Shown here: in pieces, positions 26,941 through 36,283 of the stretch | Layout: every line of letters begins with the position of its first letter | Numbering within the stretch: position 1 is the stretch's first letter | From: Gluconobacter sp. Gdi | GTDB lineage: Bacteria; Pseudomonadota; Alphaproteobacteria; Acetobacterales; Acetobacteraceae | Assembly: GCF_014132155.1 (NCBI RefSeq) | Contig: NZ_BLJQ01000001.1 | Span: forward strand, 794,473-858,472 | DNA length: 64,000 nucleotides | Direction of reading: 5' to 3' | Position numbers and translations under genes: made by a program | Notes under the pieces: model-generated | Databases searched by the model: none | What the model saw: only the letters and a program-made list of their open reading frames with translations | What the model was told of the DNA's origin: nothing

Positions 26941-27726
26941 ATGAGCAACCCCACCATCAGGATCAACCCTCGTCAGGAACAGATCATCCGACTGGTTCGC
27001 AGTCAGGGCTATGTGTCGAACGAAGACATGGCACAGCAGTTCGATGTGGCGGTGCAAACCATTCGGCGGGACATTGGGTTTCTGGCAGAGCAGGGGCTAC
27101 TGACTCGACATCACGGCGGAGCGACACCGAACTCCACCATTGAAAATATCGCCTACAATGAACGGCAGATACTGAACCTGAAGGCCAAGGATGCGATTGG
27201 CCGTTGCGCGGCGTCTCTCATTCCTGACCGCTCGTCCCTGTTTATTAATATTGGTACGACAACCGAGGCTTTCGCTCGTTCTCTCGGCGGCCATCGGGAC
27301 CTGCGGGTCGTGACTAACAACCTCCATGTTGCGTCTCTTATTTCCGGAAGACCTGATTTTAGAACCGTGATCGCAGCGGGAGAGCTCCGTCCCAAGGACG
27401 GGGCAATTCTGGGCGCTGCTGCGATTGAGACCCTGGATTCTTTTCGGACAGAGTTCGGCGTGATCGGCATCAGTGGTATCGCAGATGACGGGACATTGCT
27501 GGATTTCGACCTGAATGAAATTCAGTGTGCCCGTACGATTATCCGAAATTCTCGCCGTGTTCTGCTGCTGGCAGATCATACAAAATTCAGTCGGCAGCCC
27601 ATGGGGCGCGTGGGTGGACTGGCAGATATTGACGATCTGATTACCGATCGCCCCGTCTCGGACGCATTTCAGGCGCTTCTGGACGCGGCAAATGTGACGC
27701 TACATATCGCTCAAACATCACAGTAG
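26941..27726 (+). CDS. glpR: Glycerol-3-phosphate regulon repressor GlpR
   Basis: The 261-residue DeoR-family repressor is released from DNA by glycerol-3-phosphate. The winged helix is at about 10-55 (QEQIIRLVRSQGYVSNEDMAQQFDVAVQTIRRDIGFLAEQGLL) followed by RHHGGA. Sensor motifs are NIGTTTEAFARSL (about 102-114), VTNNLHVA and ADHTKFSRQPMGRVG. I chose ATG 26941; the frame continues upstream to 26893. It precedes glpD, glpF and glpK, and two GlpR-type operators lie in the gap before glpD. Confidence 0.92.
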   Translation: MSNPTIRINPRQEQIIRLVRSQGYVSNEDMAQQFDVAVQTIRRDIGFLAEQGLLTRHHGGATPNSTIENIAYNERQILNLKAKDAIGRCAASLIPDRSSLFINIGTTTEAFARSLGGHRDLRVVTNNLHVASLISGRPDFRTVIAAGELRPKDGAILGAAAIETLDSFRTEFGVIGISGIADDGTLLDFDLNEIQCARTIIRNSRRVLLLADHTKFSRQPMGRVGGLADIDDLITDRPVSDAFQALLDAANVTLHIAQTSQ

Positions 27727-27789
27727 TGCGCGAAAAAAAGAACACTAATCTGTTATAAACCGAAGATCCCTCTTTACTTTATCGTTCAA

Positions 27790-27809
27790 TATGCGCGAAA
27801 ACGAACATC
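27790..27809. promoter_or_regulatory. GlpR operator 1
   Basis: TATGCGCGAAAACGAACATC fits the GlpR consensus WATGTTCGWTAWCGAACATW, with a perfect right half-site CGAACAT and a degenerate left half. It lies 37 bases before the glpD start. Confidence 0.7.
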
Positions 27810-27810
27810 A

Positions 27811-27830
27811 GATGCTCGTTTTGGAGCGTG
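27811..27830. promoter_or_regulatory. GlpR operator 2
   Basis: GATGCTCGTTTTGGAGCGTG is a second, weaker GlpR-like site (left half ATGCTCG, 6 of 7). It begins one base after operator 1 and ends just before the glpD ribosome site at 27836-27840. Tandem sites suggest cooperative repression of glpDFK. Confidence 0.6.
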
Positions 27831-27846
27831 GTGGCAGGAGATTGTT

Positions 27847-29427
27847 ATGTCATCGATTCGTGAAGTTTCGCCTTCAAGCCCGCACAGCGCGCCTTATGAC
27901 GTGCTTGTGGTCGGTGGGGGCATCAACGGCTGCGGCATTGCCCGTGATGCCGCAGGCCGTGGTGCGAAGGTTATCCTTGTCGAGCAGGATGACCTTGCAA
28001 GCCATACGTCTTCTGCCAGCACCAAGCTGATCCACGGTGGTCTGCGATATCTGGAATATTACGAATTCCGGCTGGTGCGTGAGGCCCTGATTGAGCGTGA
28101 GCGTCTGTTAAAGATTGCGCCGCACATCATCTGGCCGATGCGTTTCGTTCTGCCACACTCCAAGATGCTGCGTCCTGCCTGGCTGCTACGGACCGGCCTG
28201 TTCCTGTACGATCACCTGTGCACGACCATGACGTTGCCGAAAACGCGCGCGGTGAACCTCCGCACGGACGTGACGGGGCGCCCTCTCAAGAGCGAATACG
28301 TGCGTGGGTTCGAATATTCCGATGGCTGGGTGCAGGACAGCCGTCTGGTTGTGCTCAATGCCATGGATGCCACCCGTCTGGGGGCCTCCATCAACACGCG
28401 CACCAAACTTGTGAAAGCTGAACGTGGGCCACAGCTCTGGACCGCAACGCTTCTTGACCGCGACAGTGGTGAAGAACGGACAGTTCAGGCCAAGACCATT
28501 GTGAATGCAGCTGGACCATGGGTCGCAGAGCTTCTTCAGGATCGTGTTGGCGTGCAGAGCCGTAACAAGGTGCGTCTCGTCAAGGGAAGCCACATTGTGG
28601 TGCCACGCCTGTTCGAGAGCAAGCAGGCTTATATCCTGCAAAATCCGGACAAGCGGATTGTGTTCGCGATCCCCTACGAGCAGGATTTCACGCTCATTGG
28701 CACGACGGACGTTCCCTGGGAACAGGACCCTGGCAAGGTTGAAATCTCAGGAGATGAAATCAAGTATCTTTGCGAGAGCGTCAGCCGCTATTTCCAGAAG
28801 TCAGTCAGTCCGGATGATGTGGTCTGGACGTATGCCGGTGTTCGTCCGCTTTATGACGACAACTCTGGCAATGCCTCCGCTGTAACGCGCGACTACGTGC
28901 TGGATGTTGATGCGTCTGGTGCGCCGATCCTGTCTGTTTTTGGCGGCAAGATCACGACGTTCCGCAAGCTGGCCGAGCATGCACTTGAAAAGCTGGTTCC
29001 ACATCTTCCTGTGCTGGGCGGTCCATCCTGGACTGCTGAGACGCCATTGCCTGGCGGTGATTTTGCACCGGCTGATTTTGACCGTCAGGTGGCGAAGCTG
29101 CAGGCGTATGCGCCTCATCTGGCCCCTTACACAGCATGGCGGCTCATGCGGAATTACGGTTTGCGGGCGTTTGATATCGCTACGCAGGCAGAAGCCGATA
29201 TGGGGCAGTGGTTCGGCAAGACACTGAGTGCGCGCGAAGTCGATTATCTGATCGACAACGAATGGGCACGGTCTGCGCAGGACGTGCTGTGGCGCCGCTC
29301 GAAGCTGGGTCTGTTCATGACCGATGCCGAGAAAGCCGCACTCCAGACCTATATCGAGGAGCGTGCCGGAACAGAACGTTCGGCTGGCTCCGAGACCTCC
29401 GGAACATGGCGGCAGGACGTCGCCTGA
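27847..29427 (+). CDS. glpD: Aerobic glycerol-3-phosphate dehydrogenase GlpD
   Basis: The 526-residue FAD enzyme oxidises sn-glycerol-3-phosphate to dihydroxyacetone phosphate and reduces ubiquinone at the inner membrane. FAD motif VLVVGGGINGCGIARDAAGRG (about 20-40); family motifs STKLIHGGLRYLEYYEF (about 58-74), VKGSHIVVPRLF (about 244-255), GTTDVPWEQDPG and FGGKITTFRKLAEHALEKL (about 365-383). The ATG has AGGAG seven bases upstream. It is the main glpD; the relative at 14832 is probably specific for another polyol phosphate. Confidence 0.95.
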   Translation: MSSIREVSPSSPHSAPYDVLVVGGGINGCGIARDAAGRGAKVILVEQDDLASHTSSASTKLIHGGLRYLEYYEFRLVREALIERERLLKIAPHIIWPMRFVLPHSKMLRPAWLLRTGLFLYDHLCTTMTLPKTRAVNLRTDVTGRPLKSEYVRGFEYSDGWVQDSRLVVLNAMDATRLGASINTRTKLVKAERGPQLWTATLLDRDSGEERTVQAKTIVNAAGPWVAELLQDRVGVQSRNKVRLVKGSHIVVPRLFESKQAYILQNPDKRIVFAIPYEQDFTLIGTTDVPWEQDPGKVEISGDEIKYLCESVSRYFQKSVSPDDVVWTYAGVRPLYDDNSGNASAVTRDYVLDVDASGAPILSVFGGKITTFRKLAEHALEKLVPHLPVLGGPSWTAETPLPGGDFAPADFDRQVAKLQAYAPHLAPYTAWRLMRNYGLRAFDIATQAEADMGQWFGKTLSAREVDYLIDNEWARSAQDVLWRRSKLGLFMTDAEKAALQTYIEERAGTERSAGSETSGTWRQDVA

Positions 29428-29461
29428 TCTTTCCTTCAATTCTCATGTCGGACATCCGGTC

Positions 29462-30364
29462 ATGTCAGAGAATAAACGCTACCTTGGTGAACTCCTTGCT
29501 GAGTTCTTTGCTGTCGCCATCATTATTCTCTTCGGAGATGGCGTCGCTGCCATGTATTCGCTTTACGATCCCAGCCCGTACAAGACGGCCTACTGGGGCG
29601 TCTGTATCGTCTGGGGGCTGTCCGTTACAGTTGCGATTTACGCGACCGGGGCAGTCAGCGGCACGCACGCCAACCCGGCTGTGACGCTCTCACTTGCGCT
29701 CTTCCGTGGGTTCTCATGGAAGAAGGTCGTACCCTACATTGGTGCTCAGGTTCTGGGTGGTCTGGCGGGCGCGGCACTTGTGTACTCGCTCTATGTGCCG
29801 GTCATTGACCACTACAATGCGGCTCATGGCCTGACGCGTGCACTGGATGGCGGCTCTGCTGGGGTGTTTTTCACGCATCCGGGCGATTTCATCAGTGTCG
29901 CTCATGCGTTCTGGGATGAGGCTGTTCTGACCGGTATTCTGGTGTTCGGTATTTTCGCCGTGACCTGCCAATACAATACACAGGCTCCGCAGGCGAATTC
30001 CGGTGCGCTGATCATTGGTCTTCTGGTTGCAATCATCGGTGCGTCTGCCGGGTATCTGGAAGCCTGGGCCATCAATCCGGCTCGTGACTTTGGTCCACGC
30101 CTGTTCTGCTTCTTTGCAGGGTGGGGGCAGGCTGCCATTCCGGCTCCGTCTAACTACTGGTGGGTGCCAATTGCAGCGCCAATGGTCGGTGGTCCGATTG
30201 GTGCCGCGATCTACCAGTATGGTCTTCGCCCCTTCATGCCTCGGATTTCTGTGGTAGCATCTGCGCCATCATCTGAAGCGCTAAACCTGGCCGAGCCTGT
30301 GCTCGTCGTTTCGAACCCTTCCGTACCTGCCTCGACAGGTCCCGTCATCGACAAGGTCTCTTGA
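29462..30364 (+). CDS. glpF: Glycerol facilitator GlpF (aquaglyceroporin)
   Basis: The 300-residue MIP-family channel lets glycerol diffuse across the inner membrane. Both half-helix signatures are present: THANPAVT (about 68-75) and [11 protein letters not shown] (about 202-212), the Asp after the second NPA being typical of glycerol facilitators. Six membrane segments. I chose ATG 29462, because the frame upstream overlaps the end of glpD. It has a long polar C-terminal tail of about 40 residues. Confidence 0.93.
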   Translation: MSENKRYLGELLAEFFAVAIIILFGDGVAAMYSLYDPSPYKTAYWGVCIVWGLSVTVAIYATGAVSGTHANPAVTLSLALFRGFSWKKVVPYIGAQVLGGLAGAALVYSLYVPVIDHYNAAHGLTRALDGGSAGVFFTHPGDFISVAHAFWDEAVLTGILVFGIFAVTCQYNTQAPQANSGALIIGLLVAIIGASAGYLEAWAINPARDFGPRLFCFFAGWGQAAIPAPSNYWWVPIAAPMVGGPIGAAIYQYGLRPFMPRISVVASAPSSEALNLAEPVLVVSNPSVPASTGPVIDKVS

Positions 30365-30389
30365 TCTGTCCGTTTCCGGAGTAAGTAGC

Positions 30390-31940
30390 ATGGCAAAGAA
30401 AGACTACATTCTCGCGATCGATCAGGGCACGACATCGACCCGCAGTATTGTTTTCGACAGCAATGCCCGCGCCGTGTCCATCTCACGTAGCGAATTCCCC
30501 CAGCACTATCCTGAGCTGGGTTGGGTCGAGCATGACGTGGAAGATATTTGGGAAGACGTTCTCGAGACGGCGCGTGAAGCGATTTCCACAGCTGGTGGTG
30601 TTGGGCGGATTGCTGCGATTGGCATTACCAATCAGCGCGAAACAGTCGTGGTCTGGGATCGCAAGACCGGCAAGCCCATTCATAATGCGCTTGTCTGGCA
30701 GGATCGCCGGACGGCTCAGGAATGCAATCGCCTGCGTGAGCAGGGCGCCGAAGAAATTGTTCGTGATAAGACGGGCCTTCTGCTGGACCCGTACTTCTCA
30801 GCAAGCAAGATTGCCTGGCTTCTTGATAACGTTGCAGGTGCCCGCAAGCGTGCTGAAGCAGGGGAACTGGCCGCGGGCACGATCGACAGCTTCCTTCTGT
30901 GGCGTCTGACGGGTGGCAAACGCCATGCAACCGACATCACGAATGCCTGCCGTACTTCACTGTTCAACATTCACACCCTTCAGTGGGATGATGAACTGCT
31001 GAACCTGTTCAATGTGCCTCGTGCGCTTCTGCCTGAAGTCCAGGACAATAGCGGCCTGTTTGGCAAAACAGAGCCTGACCTGTTCGGTGAGTCCATCGTG
31101 ATCGGTGGTATGGCGGGTGACCAGCATGCTGCTCTGATCGGGCAGGCCTGTTTTGAAGAAGGCATGGCGAAAGCGACCTATGGTACGGGCTGCTTCATGC
31201 TCCTGAACACAGGCGAAAAGCCAATTCAGTCCAATAACCGTCTGCTGACAACCATTGGTTACCGGATTGGTAACAAGACGACCTATGCTCTCGAAGGATC
31301 CATCTTCGTGGCAGGCGCCGGCATCAAGTGGCTGCGTGATGGTCTGCAACTGATCACGCATGCGTCACAGACCGATGATATGGCAACCCGTATTCCGGAC
31401 AGCCATGGCGTTTACATGGTGCCAGCTTTTGTCGGACTTGGCGCGCCACATTGGGATCCTGAAGCCCGTGGCATGATCTGTGGTCTCACGCTGGGCTCGA
31501 CGCAGGCACACATTGCCCGCGCGATGCTGGAATCTGTTGCGTATCAGACCTATGACCTCGTTCACGCCATGCGTCAGGACGGTGCGATGCGGGCCAAGAC
31601 GTTGCGTATTGACGGTGGCATGGCCGCTAACGACTGGTTTGCCCAGTTCCTCGCCAGCATGCTCAAGGCCGATGTGGAGCGCCCTGTAAACGTCGAGACG
31701 ACGGCCGTTGGCGCTGCTTTCCTTGCCGGCTTGTATGTTGGTGTCTGGGGTAGCCTGGAAGAAGTTGCGGCAACCTGGGCTCAGGAGCGTCTGTTCTCTC
31801 CGCGTATGGATCCTGCACAGCGTCGCATCATGCTGGACGGCTGGCAGAATGCAGTTCAGCGCACCCTGACGCCGCATGCGGCAAGTGCTGCCCCGGTGCG
31901 CGCCAGTAAGCCAAAGGTTGATACAGTTCAGGCAGCCTGA
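30390..31940 (+). CDS. glpK: Glycerol kinase GlpK
   Basis: The 516-residue FGGY kinase phosphorylates glycerol to sn-glycerol-3-phosphate. Motifs are [17 protein letters not shown] (about 7-23), GWVEHD (substrate loop, about 46-51), [12 protein letters not shown] (about 77-88), [12 protein letters not shown] (about 263-274) and [16 protein letters not shown] (about 404-419). Length and motifs are canonical. It follows glpF after 25 bases and ends at a strong terminator. Confidence 0.96.
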   Translation: MAKKDYILAIDQGTTSTRSIVFDSNARAVSISRSEFPQHYPELGWVEHDVEDIWEDVLETAREAISTAGGVGRIAAIGITNQRETVVVWDRKTGKPIHNALVWQDRRTAQECNRLREQGAEEIVRDKTGLLLDPYFSASKIAWLLDNVAGARKRAEAGELAAGTIDSFLLWRLTGGKRHATDITNACRTSLFNIHTLQWDDELLNLFNVPRALLPEVQDNSGLFGKTEPDLFGESIVIGGMAGDQHAALIGQACFEEGMAKATYGTGCFMLLNTGEKPIQSNNRLLTTIGYRIGNKTTYALEGSIFVAGAGIKWLRDGLQLITHASQTDDMATRIPDSHGVYMVPAFVGLGAPHWDPEARGMICGLTLGSTQAHIARAMLESVAYQTYDLVHAMRQDGAMRAKTLRIDGGMAANDWFAQFLASMLKADVERPVNVETTAVGAAFLAGLYVGVWGSLEEVAATWAQERLFSPRMDPAQRRIMLDGWQNAVQRTLTPHAASAAPVRASKPKVDTVQAA

Positions 31941-31964
31941 CCGCTCTTCAGGTCTGCTTGATAT

Positions 31965-32004
31965 GGCCGGTCTATTCGTCGGGGGACGAAGGCCGGCCTT
32001 TTTT
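31965..32004 (+). terminator. Rho-independent terminator after glpK
   Basis: GGCCGG (31965-31970) pairs with CCGGCC, and an inner stem TTCGTC/GACGAA closes a GGGG loop. Six T residues follow (31999-32004). It ends the glycerol operon. Confidence 0.88.
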
Positions 32005-32036
32005 ATGTTCTGGGTCGGACAGGAAAAATTGGAATT

Positions 32037-32612
32037 TCAGGCGGCGTCCGGTGATGATGGCTGATCGCGTTCCAGCCAGGCGAGTGTGCCAATTTGTGCT
32101 GCCGACGCGAGGGTCACAAGATAATTGAGGCAGAGAAAAGCTTGAGTAATGAGGCTGATTGTTTTCAGTTGGCTCAGCTGAAACTGGTCATGAATGAGCG
32201 TAAAAGCCAGTAACAGAGGCATGATGACAGCTCCTGCACTCATCACGACGAGGGCAGAGTTTCGGCATGTCAGGATGGTTTGCTGCTCTCGTTCATCCCT
32301 GTCCCAGGCACTCAGTCTGTATAAAGGATGCTGCAGTTTTATCCGGGCGCAAATATTCAAAAGAAACGTTCCGCTAATAAAAAATACTGACATCATCCAG
32401 CCGGGGCTCAGCAGGAATATTGCACTTGGGAAAAGTATGGTCGCGCAGACTGCAATCGTGACAGGTTTCCAGAGGGGAATTGTGCTTGTCGGTGACACGG
32501 GTGTTCCGTCTGGAAACAGTCCCCCAAGCCAGAAAACAGGACGGCCAATGATATTGGCTACATTGTCCATGACGCTGAAAAATTTGTCAGTGGGGCGAGG
32601 AGAGAATGTCAC
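32037..32612 (-). CDS. Hypothetical membrane protein paired with HTH regulator
   Basis: The 191-residue protein has four hydrophobic segments (about 48-66, 70-88, 120-140, 153-172). I do not recognise the family. The GTG start overlaps the stop of the small HTH gene (GTGA), a layout typical of HTH-plus-membrane pairs in which the membrane partner modulates the regulator; no such role is shown here. Confidence 0.7.
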   Translation of the reverse strand: MTFSPRPTDKFFSVMDNVANIIGRPVFWLGGLFPDGTPVSPTSTIPLWKPVTIAVCATILFPSAIFLLSPGWMMSVFFISGTFLLNICARIKLQHPLYRLSAWDRDEREQQTILTCRNSALVVMSAGAVIMPLLLAFTLIHDQFQLSQLKTISLITQAFLCLNYLVTLASAAQIGTLAWLERDQPSSPDAA

Positions 32613-32854
32613 TGTTTTCCAGCCTCCATGCGCGCGCGCATCTGTTCGACAAGTGAATCAAATGGCGTCAGAGAGAAAACCATTTCGACCTCTGCTTTCA
32701 GAACCGCACAGATCTTCATCGCGAGTTCCAGACTGGGTTTGTAATCGCCGCGTTCCAGATAGCCGATCGTCTGGGGGTTAACCTTTACGGCTTCAGCGAG
32801 GTCTTTACGCGAAAGACCTCGTTCAGCCCGGAAGAGAGCAATACGGTTATGCAT
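32609..32854 (-). CDS. XRE-family transcriptional regulator
   Basis: The 81-residue protein is almost entirely one Cro/C1-type helix-turn-helix domain: NRIALFRAERGLSRKDLAEAVKVNPQTIGYLERGDYKPSLELAMKICAVL (about 3-52). I chose ATG 32854; the TTG just before it is also possible. A 16-bp perfect palindrome lies five bases upstream of the start, so autoregulation is likely. Confidence 0.85.
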   Translation of the reverse strand: MHNRIALFRAERGLSRKDLAEAVKVNPQTIGYLERGDYKPSLELAMKICAVLKAEVEMVFSLTPFDSLVEQMRARMEAGKQ

Positions 32855-32858
32855 CAAT

Positions 32859-32874
32859 GTTGTGTATACACAAC
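32859..32874. promoter_or_regulatory. 16-bp palindrome, probable operator of XRE regulator
   Basis: GTTGTGTATACACAAC is perfectly symmetric. It sits immediately upstream of the XRE-family gene and is a good autoregulatory operator candidate. Confidence 0.6.
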
Positions 32875-32906
32875 GGATGAATGCTTTTCTACAATTTTAG
32901 ACGCAC

Positions 32907-34400
32907 TCAGGCATCAATATTCAAGGTAGCAGCGGTGTTCGTACGTAATTCGCGGCAAAGGGTAGCGTTCTGTTTCAGATCCACCCCATAAGCTGGGAAA
33001 ATCTCTTTAAGACGTGGCAGCCACTCATTTGGAGAAATCTTCTGAGAAAAGCACTTTTCCACGACTTGCAGAGCTACTGAGGCTGCGATGGATGCCCCCG
33101 GCGATGCACCGAGAATTGCAACAAGCGACTGATCGGAACTGCGGACCAGCTCTGTGCCGAAGCGCAGGACACCATGAAGGCCTTTGTCCGGCTTGATGAT
33201 CTGAACACGCTGCCCGGCCACAATTTTCGTCCACTGGCTTTCATTAGCCTGAGGGTAGAAGTTCAGAAGGGACTGGAAGCGCTTGTGGTTGCTCTGTGTT
33301 ACTTCGCGCACCAGATAGTTCAGGAGCGAAAGATTGTCTTTGCCTGCGGTCATGGCGGGAATGATGTTGCTGTTGTTCAAGGAGTGGAAATAGTCCCGCC
33401 AGGAGCCGCTCTTGAGAAACTTGGTGGAAAAACCCGCATACGGACCAAAAAGAAGGCAGGATTTCCCGTCGATCACCCGCGTATCCAGATGTGGGACAGA
33501 CATCGGGGGAGATCCGACGGGCGCTTTTCCATAAACTTTCGCATGATGGCGCTGCGTGATGGCAGGGTTGGTGCATTGCAGCCACAAGCCGCTCACTGGG
33601 AAGCCTGCGTACCGGCGTGCTTCAGGAATACCGGATTTCTGAAGGAGGGGCAGTGCTGCACCACCTGCGCCGATAAAGACAAACCGCGTCAGCACAGACC
33701 TGTGCGCCCCCGTTTGCATATTGACGGCAGTGACACGCCAACGACCATCGGTTGTTTTGGTCAGGTCCGTCACGCGATGACGGTAAAAGCTGTGGAAGCC
33801 GGTGGTGTTTTGCATGCCAGAGAGAAGGCTTCTGGTCAGGGCCCCGAAATCGACATCCGTTCCGCTTTTAATGCGGGTTGCTGCTACAGGAATGGACAGA
33901 TCCCGACCTTCCATCGCAAGAGGTGCCCAACTCGCAATCACTGCAGGATCTTCGCTGTATTCCATCCCGTCAAAGCAGTGGTGGCCAGCCATGGCGTTGT
34001 AGCGCGCTTTAAGAAAAGCAACGTCGGCCTCGCCCCAGACAAGGCTGACGTGAGGGCAGGCGTGAATGAACGTGCTCGGATCTGCAATGCGGCCCGTCCG
34101 CACCCAATGCGCCCAGAGCTGGCGGGAAATATCGAACTCGGTGTTGACCGCCAGAGCCTTGGAAATATCCACGCTGCCATCTGCACGCTGCGGCGTGTAA
34201 TTCAGTTCACAGTTTCCTGCGTGCCCGGTCCCGGCATTGTTCCAGGCCTTTGAACTTTCCTGCCCACACTGCTCCAGTGTTTCAAACAGCGTAATGGAGA
34301 GTTCGGGGGACAGTTCTTTGAGGAGGGCGGCGAAAGTTGCGCTCATGATGCCGCCTCCAATCAGAACGACATCCGGGAACGCGGCAGAAGCTGAAGACAT
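32907..34400 (-). CDS. mqo: Malate:quinone oxidoreductase
   Basis: The 497-residue peripheral membrane flavoprotein oxidises malate to oxaloacetate with quinone as acceptor. FAD motif VVLIGGGIMSATFAALLKEL (about 11-30) and the Mqo signature SSKAWNNAGTGHAGNCELNYTPQ (about 48-70). GASPGASIAASVALQVVEKCF (about 424-444) is the C-terminal FAD-binding end. Length matches the family. It starts 42 bases after a D-lactate dehydrogenase-type gene on the same strand, forming a quinone-linked pair. Confidence 0.95.
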   Translation of the reverse strand: MSSASAAFPDVVLIGGGIMSATFAALLKELSPELSITLFETLEQCGQESSKAWNNAGTGHAGNCELNYTPQRADGSVDISKALAVNTEFDISRQLWAHWVRTGRIADPSTFIHACPHVSLVWGEADVAFLKARYNAMAGHHCFDGMEYSEDPAVIASWAPLAMEGRDLSIPVAATRIKSGTDVDFGALTRSLLSGMQNTTGFHSFYRHRVTDLTKTTDGRWRVTAVNMQTGAHRSVLTRFVFIGAGGAALPLLQKSGIPEARRYAGFPVSGLWLQCTNPAITQRHHAKVYGKAPVGSPPMSVPHLDTRVIDGKSCLLFGPYAGFSTKFLKSGSWRDYFHSLNNSNIIPAMTAGKDNLSLLNYLVREVTQSNHKRFQSLLNFYPQANESQWTKIVAGQRVQIIKPDKGLHGVLRFGTELVRSSDQSLVAILGASPGASIAASVALQVVEKCFSQKISPNEWLPRLKEIFPAYGVDLKQNATLCRELRTNTAATLNIDA

Positions 34401-34442
34401 TGCAGGCAGGGTCCGTAAAAGCAGAATATCAGAAGGGTGGTG

Positions 34443-35861
34443 TTATCCCCGATAAACGGGCCCGTTGGGAAGCAGCTTTCCCGGATTGAGAATATGGTGA
34501 GGGTCCATCGTATTCTTCAGCGCACGCATGACGCCGAGTGAGCCTTCACCGTGCTCCTGAGCCAAAAACTCCAGTTTCCCCAGTCCAACACCGTGCTCGC
34601 CACTACAGGAACCCCCGAGAGCCAGCGCCCGACCGACAATTTTCCGGTCCAGATCCAGGGCTTGAGCATAGCCGTCCGGGGAATGTTCGGTGATGATGAG
34701 CGTATGGAAATTTCCGTCTCCGACGTGGCCGAGAAGCGGGGCCTTAAGACCGGATGCGGCAATGTCGCTTGAGACACCGGCAATCAGTTCCCCCAGTCGT
34801 GAGATTGGAACAATGCAGTCTGTTGAGATGACCCGGGCGGTTGGATCGATGGCCTTTGCGGCCCAGTAGGCATCATGGCGCGCTTTCCATAGACGTGCCC
34901 GGTCTTCCGCGCTTTCGGCCCAGGCAAAACCAAGCCCATTGTTTGCGAGAGCAATTTCCTGGGTCGCTGTAACCTGTTCCTGTACGGCAGCAGGCGCGCC
35001 CGCAAATTCAAAAAATAATGTTGTAAGAGGGCGATAGCCGGTCAATTTGGAGTATCGGATGGATGCATCCATCTGAACACTATCCATTAATTCCACACGG
35101 TTAATCGGAATGCCGCATTGGATGATTTCCATTGCAGTCTGAACAGCATCGTTCAAAGATTCAAATTGGCAAACTGCAGCGGAGAGGGTGTCAGGGCGGC
35201 CATGCAGCTTGAGCTGGATTTCCGTAATAATCCCGAGCGTGCCTTCAGAGCCGATGAAGAGGGACGTCAGATCATAACCGGTGGAAGATTTGCGGACGCG
35301 CCCTCCGGTTCGGATCACTTCGCCTGTTGCAAGCACGACAGTCAGACCCAGCACGTTTTCCTTCATCGTGCCGTAGCGCACGGCTGCCGTTCCGGAAGCG
35401 CGGGTCGCGCACATGCCGCCCAGCGTAGCTTCACCGCCCGGATCGACAGGGAAGAAAAGTCCGGTATCGCGGATTTGTGTGTTGAGAGCCTGTCGGGTGA
35501 GACCAGCCTGGACGCGGCAGTCCAGATCCTCCGGGTTTATCTCTACAATGCCGGTCATGCGGGAGAGATCGAGGCTGATGGCGTGTTCTGGCGGCGTGAC
35601 ATGCCCTTCAACAGAAGTGCCAGCACCAAACGCGACTAAAGGAACGCGGGAGGCATGACATTCCTTCAGAACGGTTGAAACATCGTCCGTGCTCTCAGCG
35701 AAGATGACGGCTCCAGGCAGGCGAGCTGCTTCCATGGCTTCGCCGTGACTGTGTTCTTCCAGCACGGAGGGGGCTGTGCTGATCCGGCTTCCCAGTGTTG
35801 CAGCGAGCCGGGAAAGAACAGTCTGAAGGCGTTCTTCAGCGGAAGGAGAAAGAACCGTCAT
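34443..35861 (-). CDS. FAD-linked D-lactate dehydrogenase (GlcD/DLD family)
   Basis: The 472-residue PCMH-type flavoprotein probably oxidises D-lactate or a related 2-hydroxy acid (family knowledge; glycolate is the alternative). The FAD-binding core includes VAFGAGTSVEGHVTPPEHAISLDLSRM (about 64-90), FFPVDPGGEATLGGMCATRASGTAAVRYG and FIGSEGTLGIITEI. The C-terminal domain has GHVGDGNFHTLI (about 375-386) and SGEHGVGLGKLEFL. I chose ATG 35861; the frame runs back to 35975 without conserved features. It is followed by mqo. Confidence 0.87.
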   Translation of the reverse strand: MTVLSPSAEERLQTVLSRLAATLGSRISTAPSVLEEHSHGEAMEAARLPGAVIFAESTDDVSTVLKECHASRVPLVAFGAGTSVEGHVTPPEHAISLDLSRMTGIVEINPEDLDCRVQAGLTRQALNTQIRDTGLFFPVDPGGEATLGGMCATRASGTAAVRYGTMKENVLGLTVVLATGEVIRTGGRVRKSSTGYDLTSLFIGSEGTLGIITEIQLKLHGRPDTLSAAVCQFESLNDAVQTAMEIIQCGIPINRVELMDSVQMDASIRYSKLTGYRPLTTLFFEFAGAPAAVQEQVTATQEIALANNGLGFAWAESAEDRARLWKARHDAYWAAKAIDPTARVISTDCIVPISRLGELIAGVSSDIAASGLKAPLLGHVGDGNFHTLIITEHSPDGYAQALDLDRKIVGRALALGGSCSGEHGVGLGKLEFLAQEHGEGSLGVMRALKNTMDPHHILNPGKLLPNGPVYRG

Positions 35862-35960
35862 GGAATATCCGAAATGGAAAGTCGTCAATTTTGTAAAATT
35901 ATTATAAATCTGATGACTGAAAAGACAATCTATATGCGGTGTTGTCCCATGCTCCAGATA

Positions 35961-35985
35961 AGAAAAACGCCCCATGTTGGGGCGT
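35961..35985 (-). terminator. Rho-independent terminator of metH operon
   Basis: On the minus strand ACGCCCCA and TGGGGCGT (35967-35985) form an 8-bp stem with a 3-base loop, followed by TTTTTCT. It lies 30 bases past the small membrane protein gene. Confidence 0.85.
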
Positions 35986-36014
35986 CTTCGCGGAAGTGTA
36001 GGCTGAACTCAGGG

Positions 36015-36263
36015 TTAGTTGGTGCTGCGTCTGTCGAGAATGAGCAGAAGAAGATAGGGAAGAAAGAAATACAGGGCCATGACCACCATGAGTGGTTTGA
36101 GCAGCCAGCCCATATCTGCATGCAGGACAGAGCGGCTGAACATGTTGGCCAGTCCTAAAAGACAGGCCACGCAGAAGAGGCCAAAAAAGTTGGCGAAGAA
36201 GCCACGTTCACCGTTGATGAGTCGAAGCTGGGCAAGAAGCCCGCCGATTTGCTGTGATGCCAT
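36015..36263 (-). CDS. Small membrane protein of unknown function, downstream of metH
   Basis: The 82-residue protein has two membrane segments (about 22-42 and 51-75). I do not recognise the family. It starts 20 bases after metH on the same strand and is followed by a terminator, so it is probably cotranscribed with metH. Confidence 0.7.
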   Translation of the reverse strand: MASQQIGGLLAQLRLINGERGFFANFFGLFCVACLLGLANMFSRSVLHADMGWLLKPLMVVMALYFFLPYLLLLILDRRSTN

Positions 36264-36283
36264 GACCGTGGTTCTCCGTTGAG

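Noticed and set aside
33174..34253. Long plus-strand frame of 359 codons
   Set aside because: It lies entirely antisense to mqo, whose motifs are complete. It is a codon-bias shadow.
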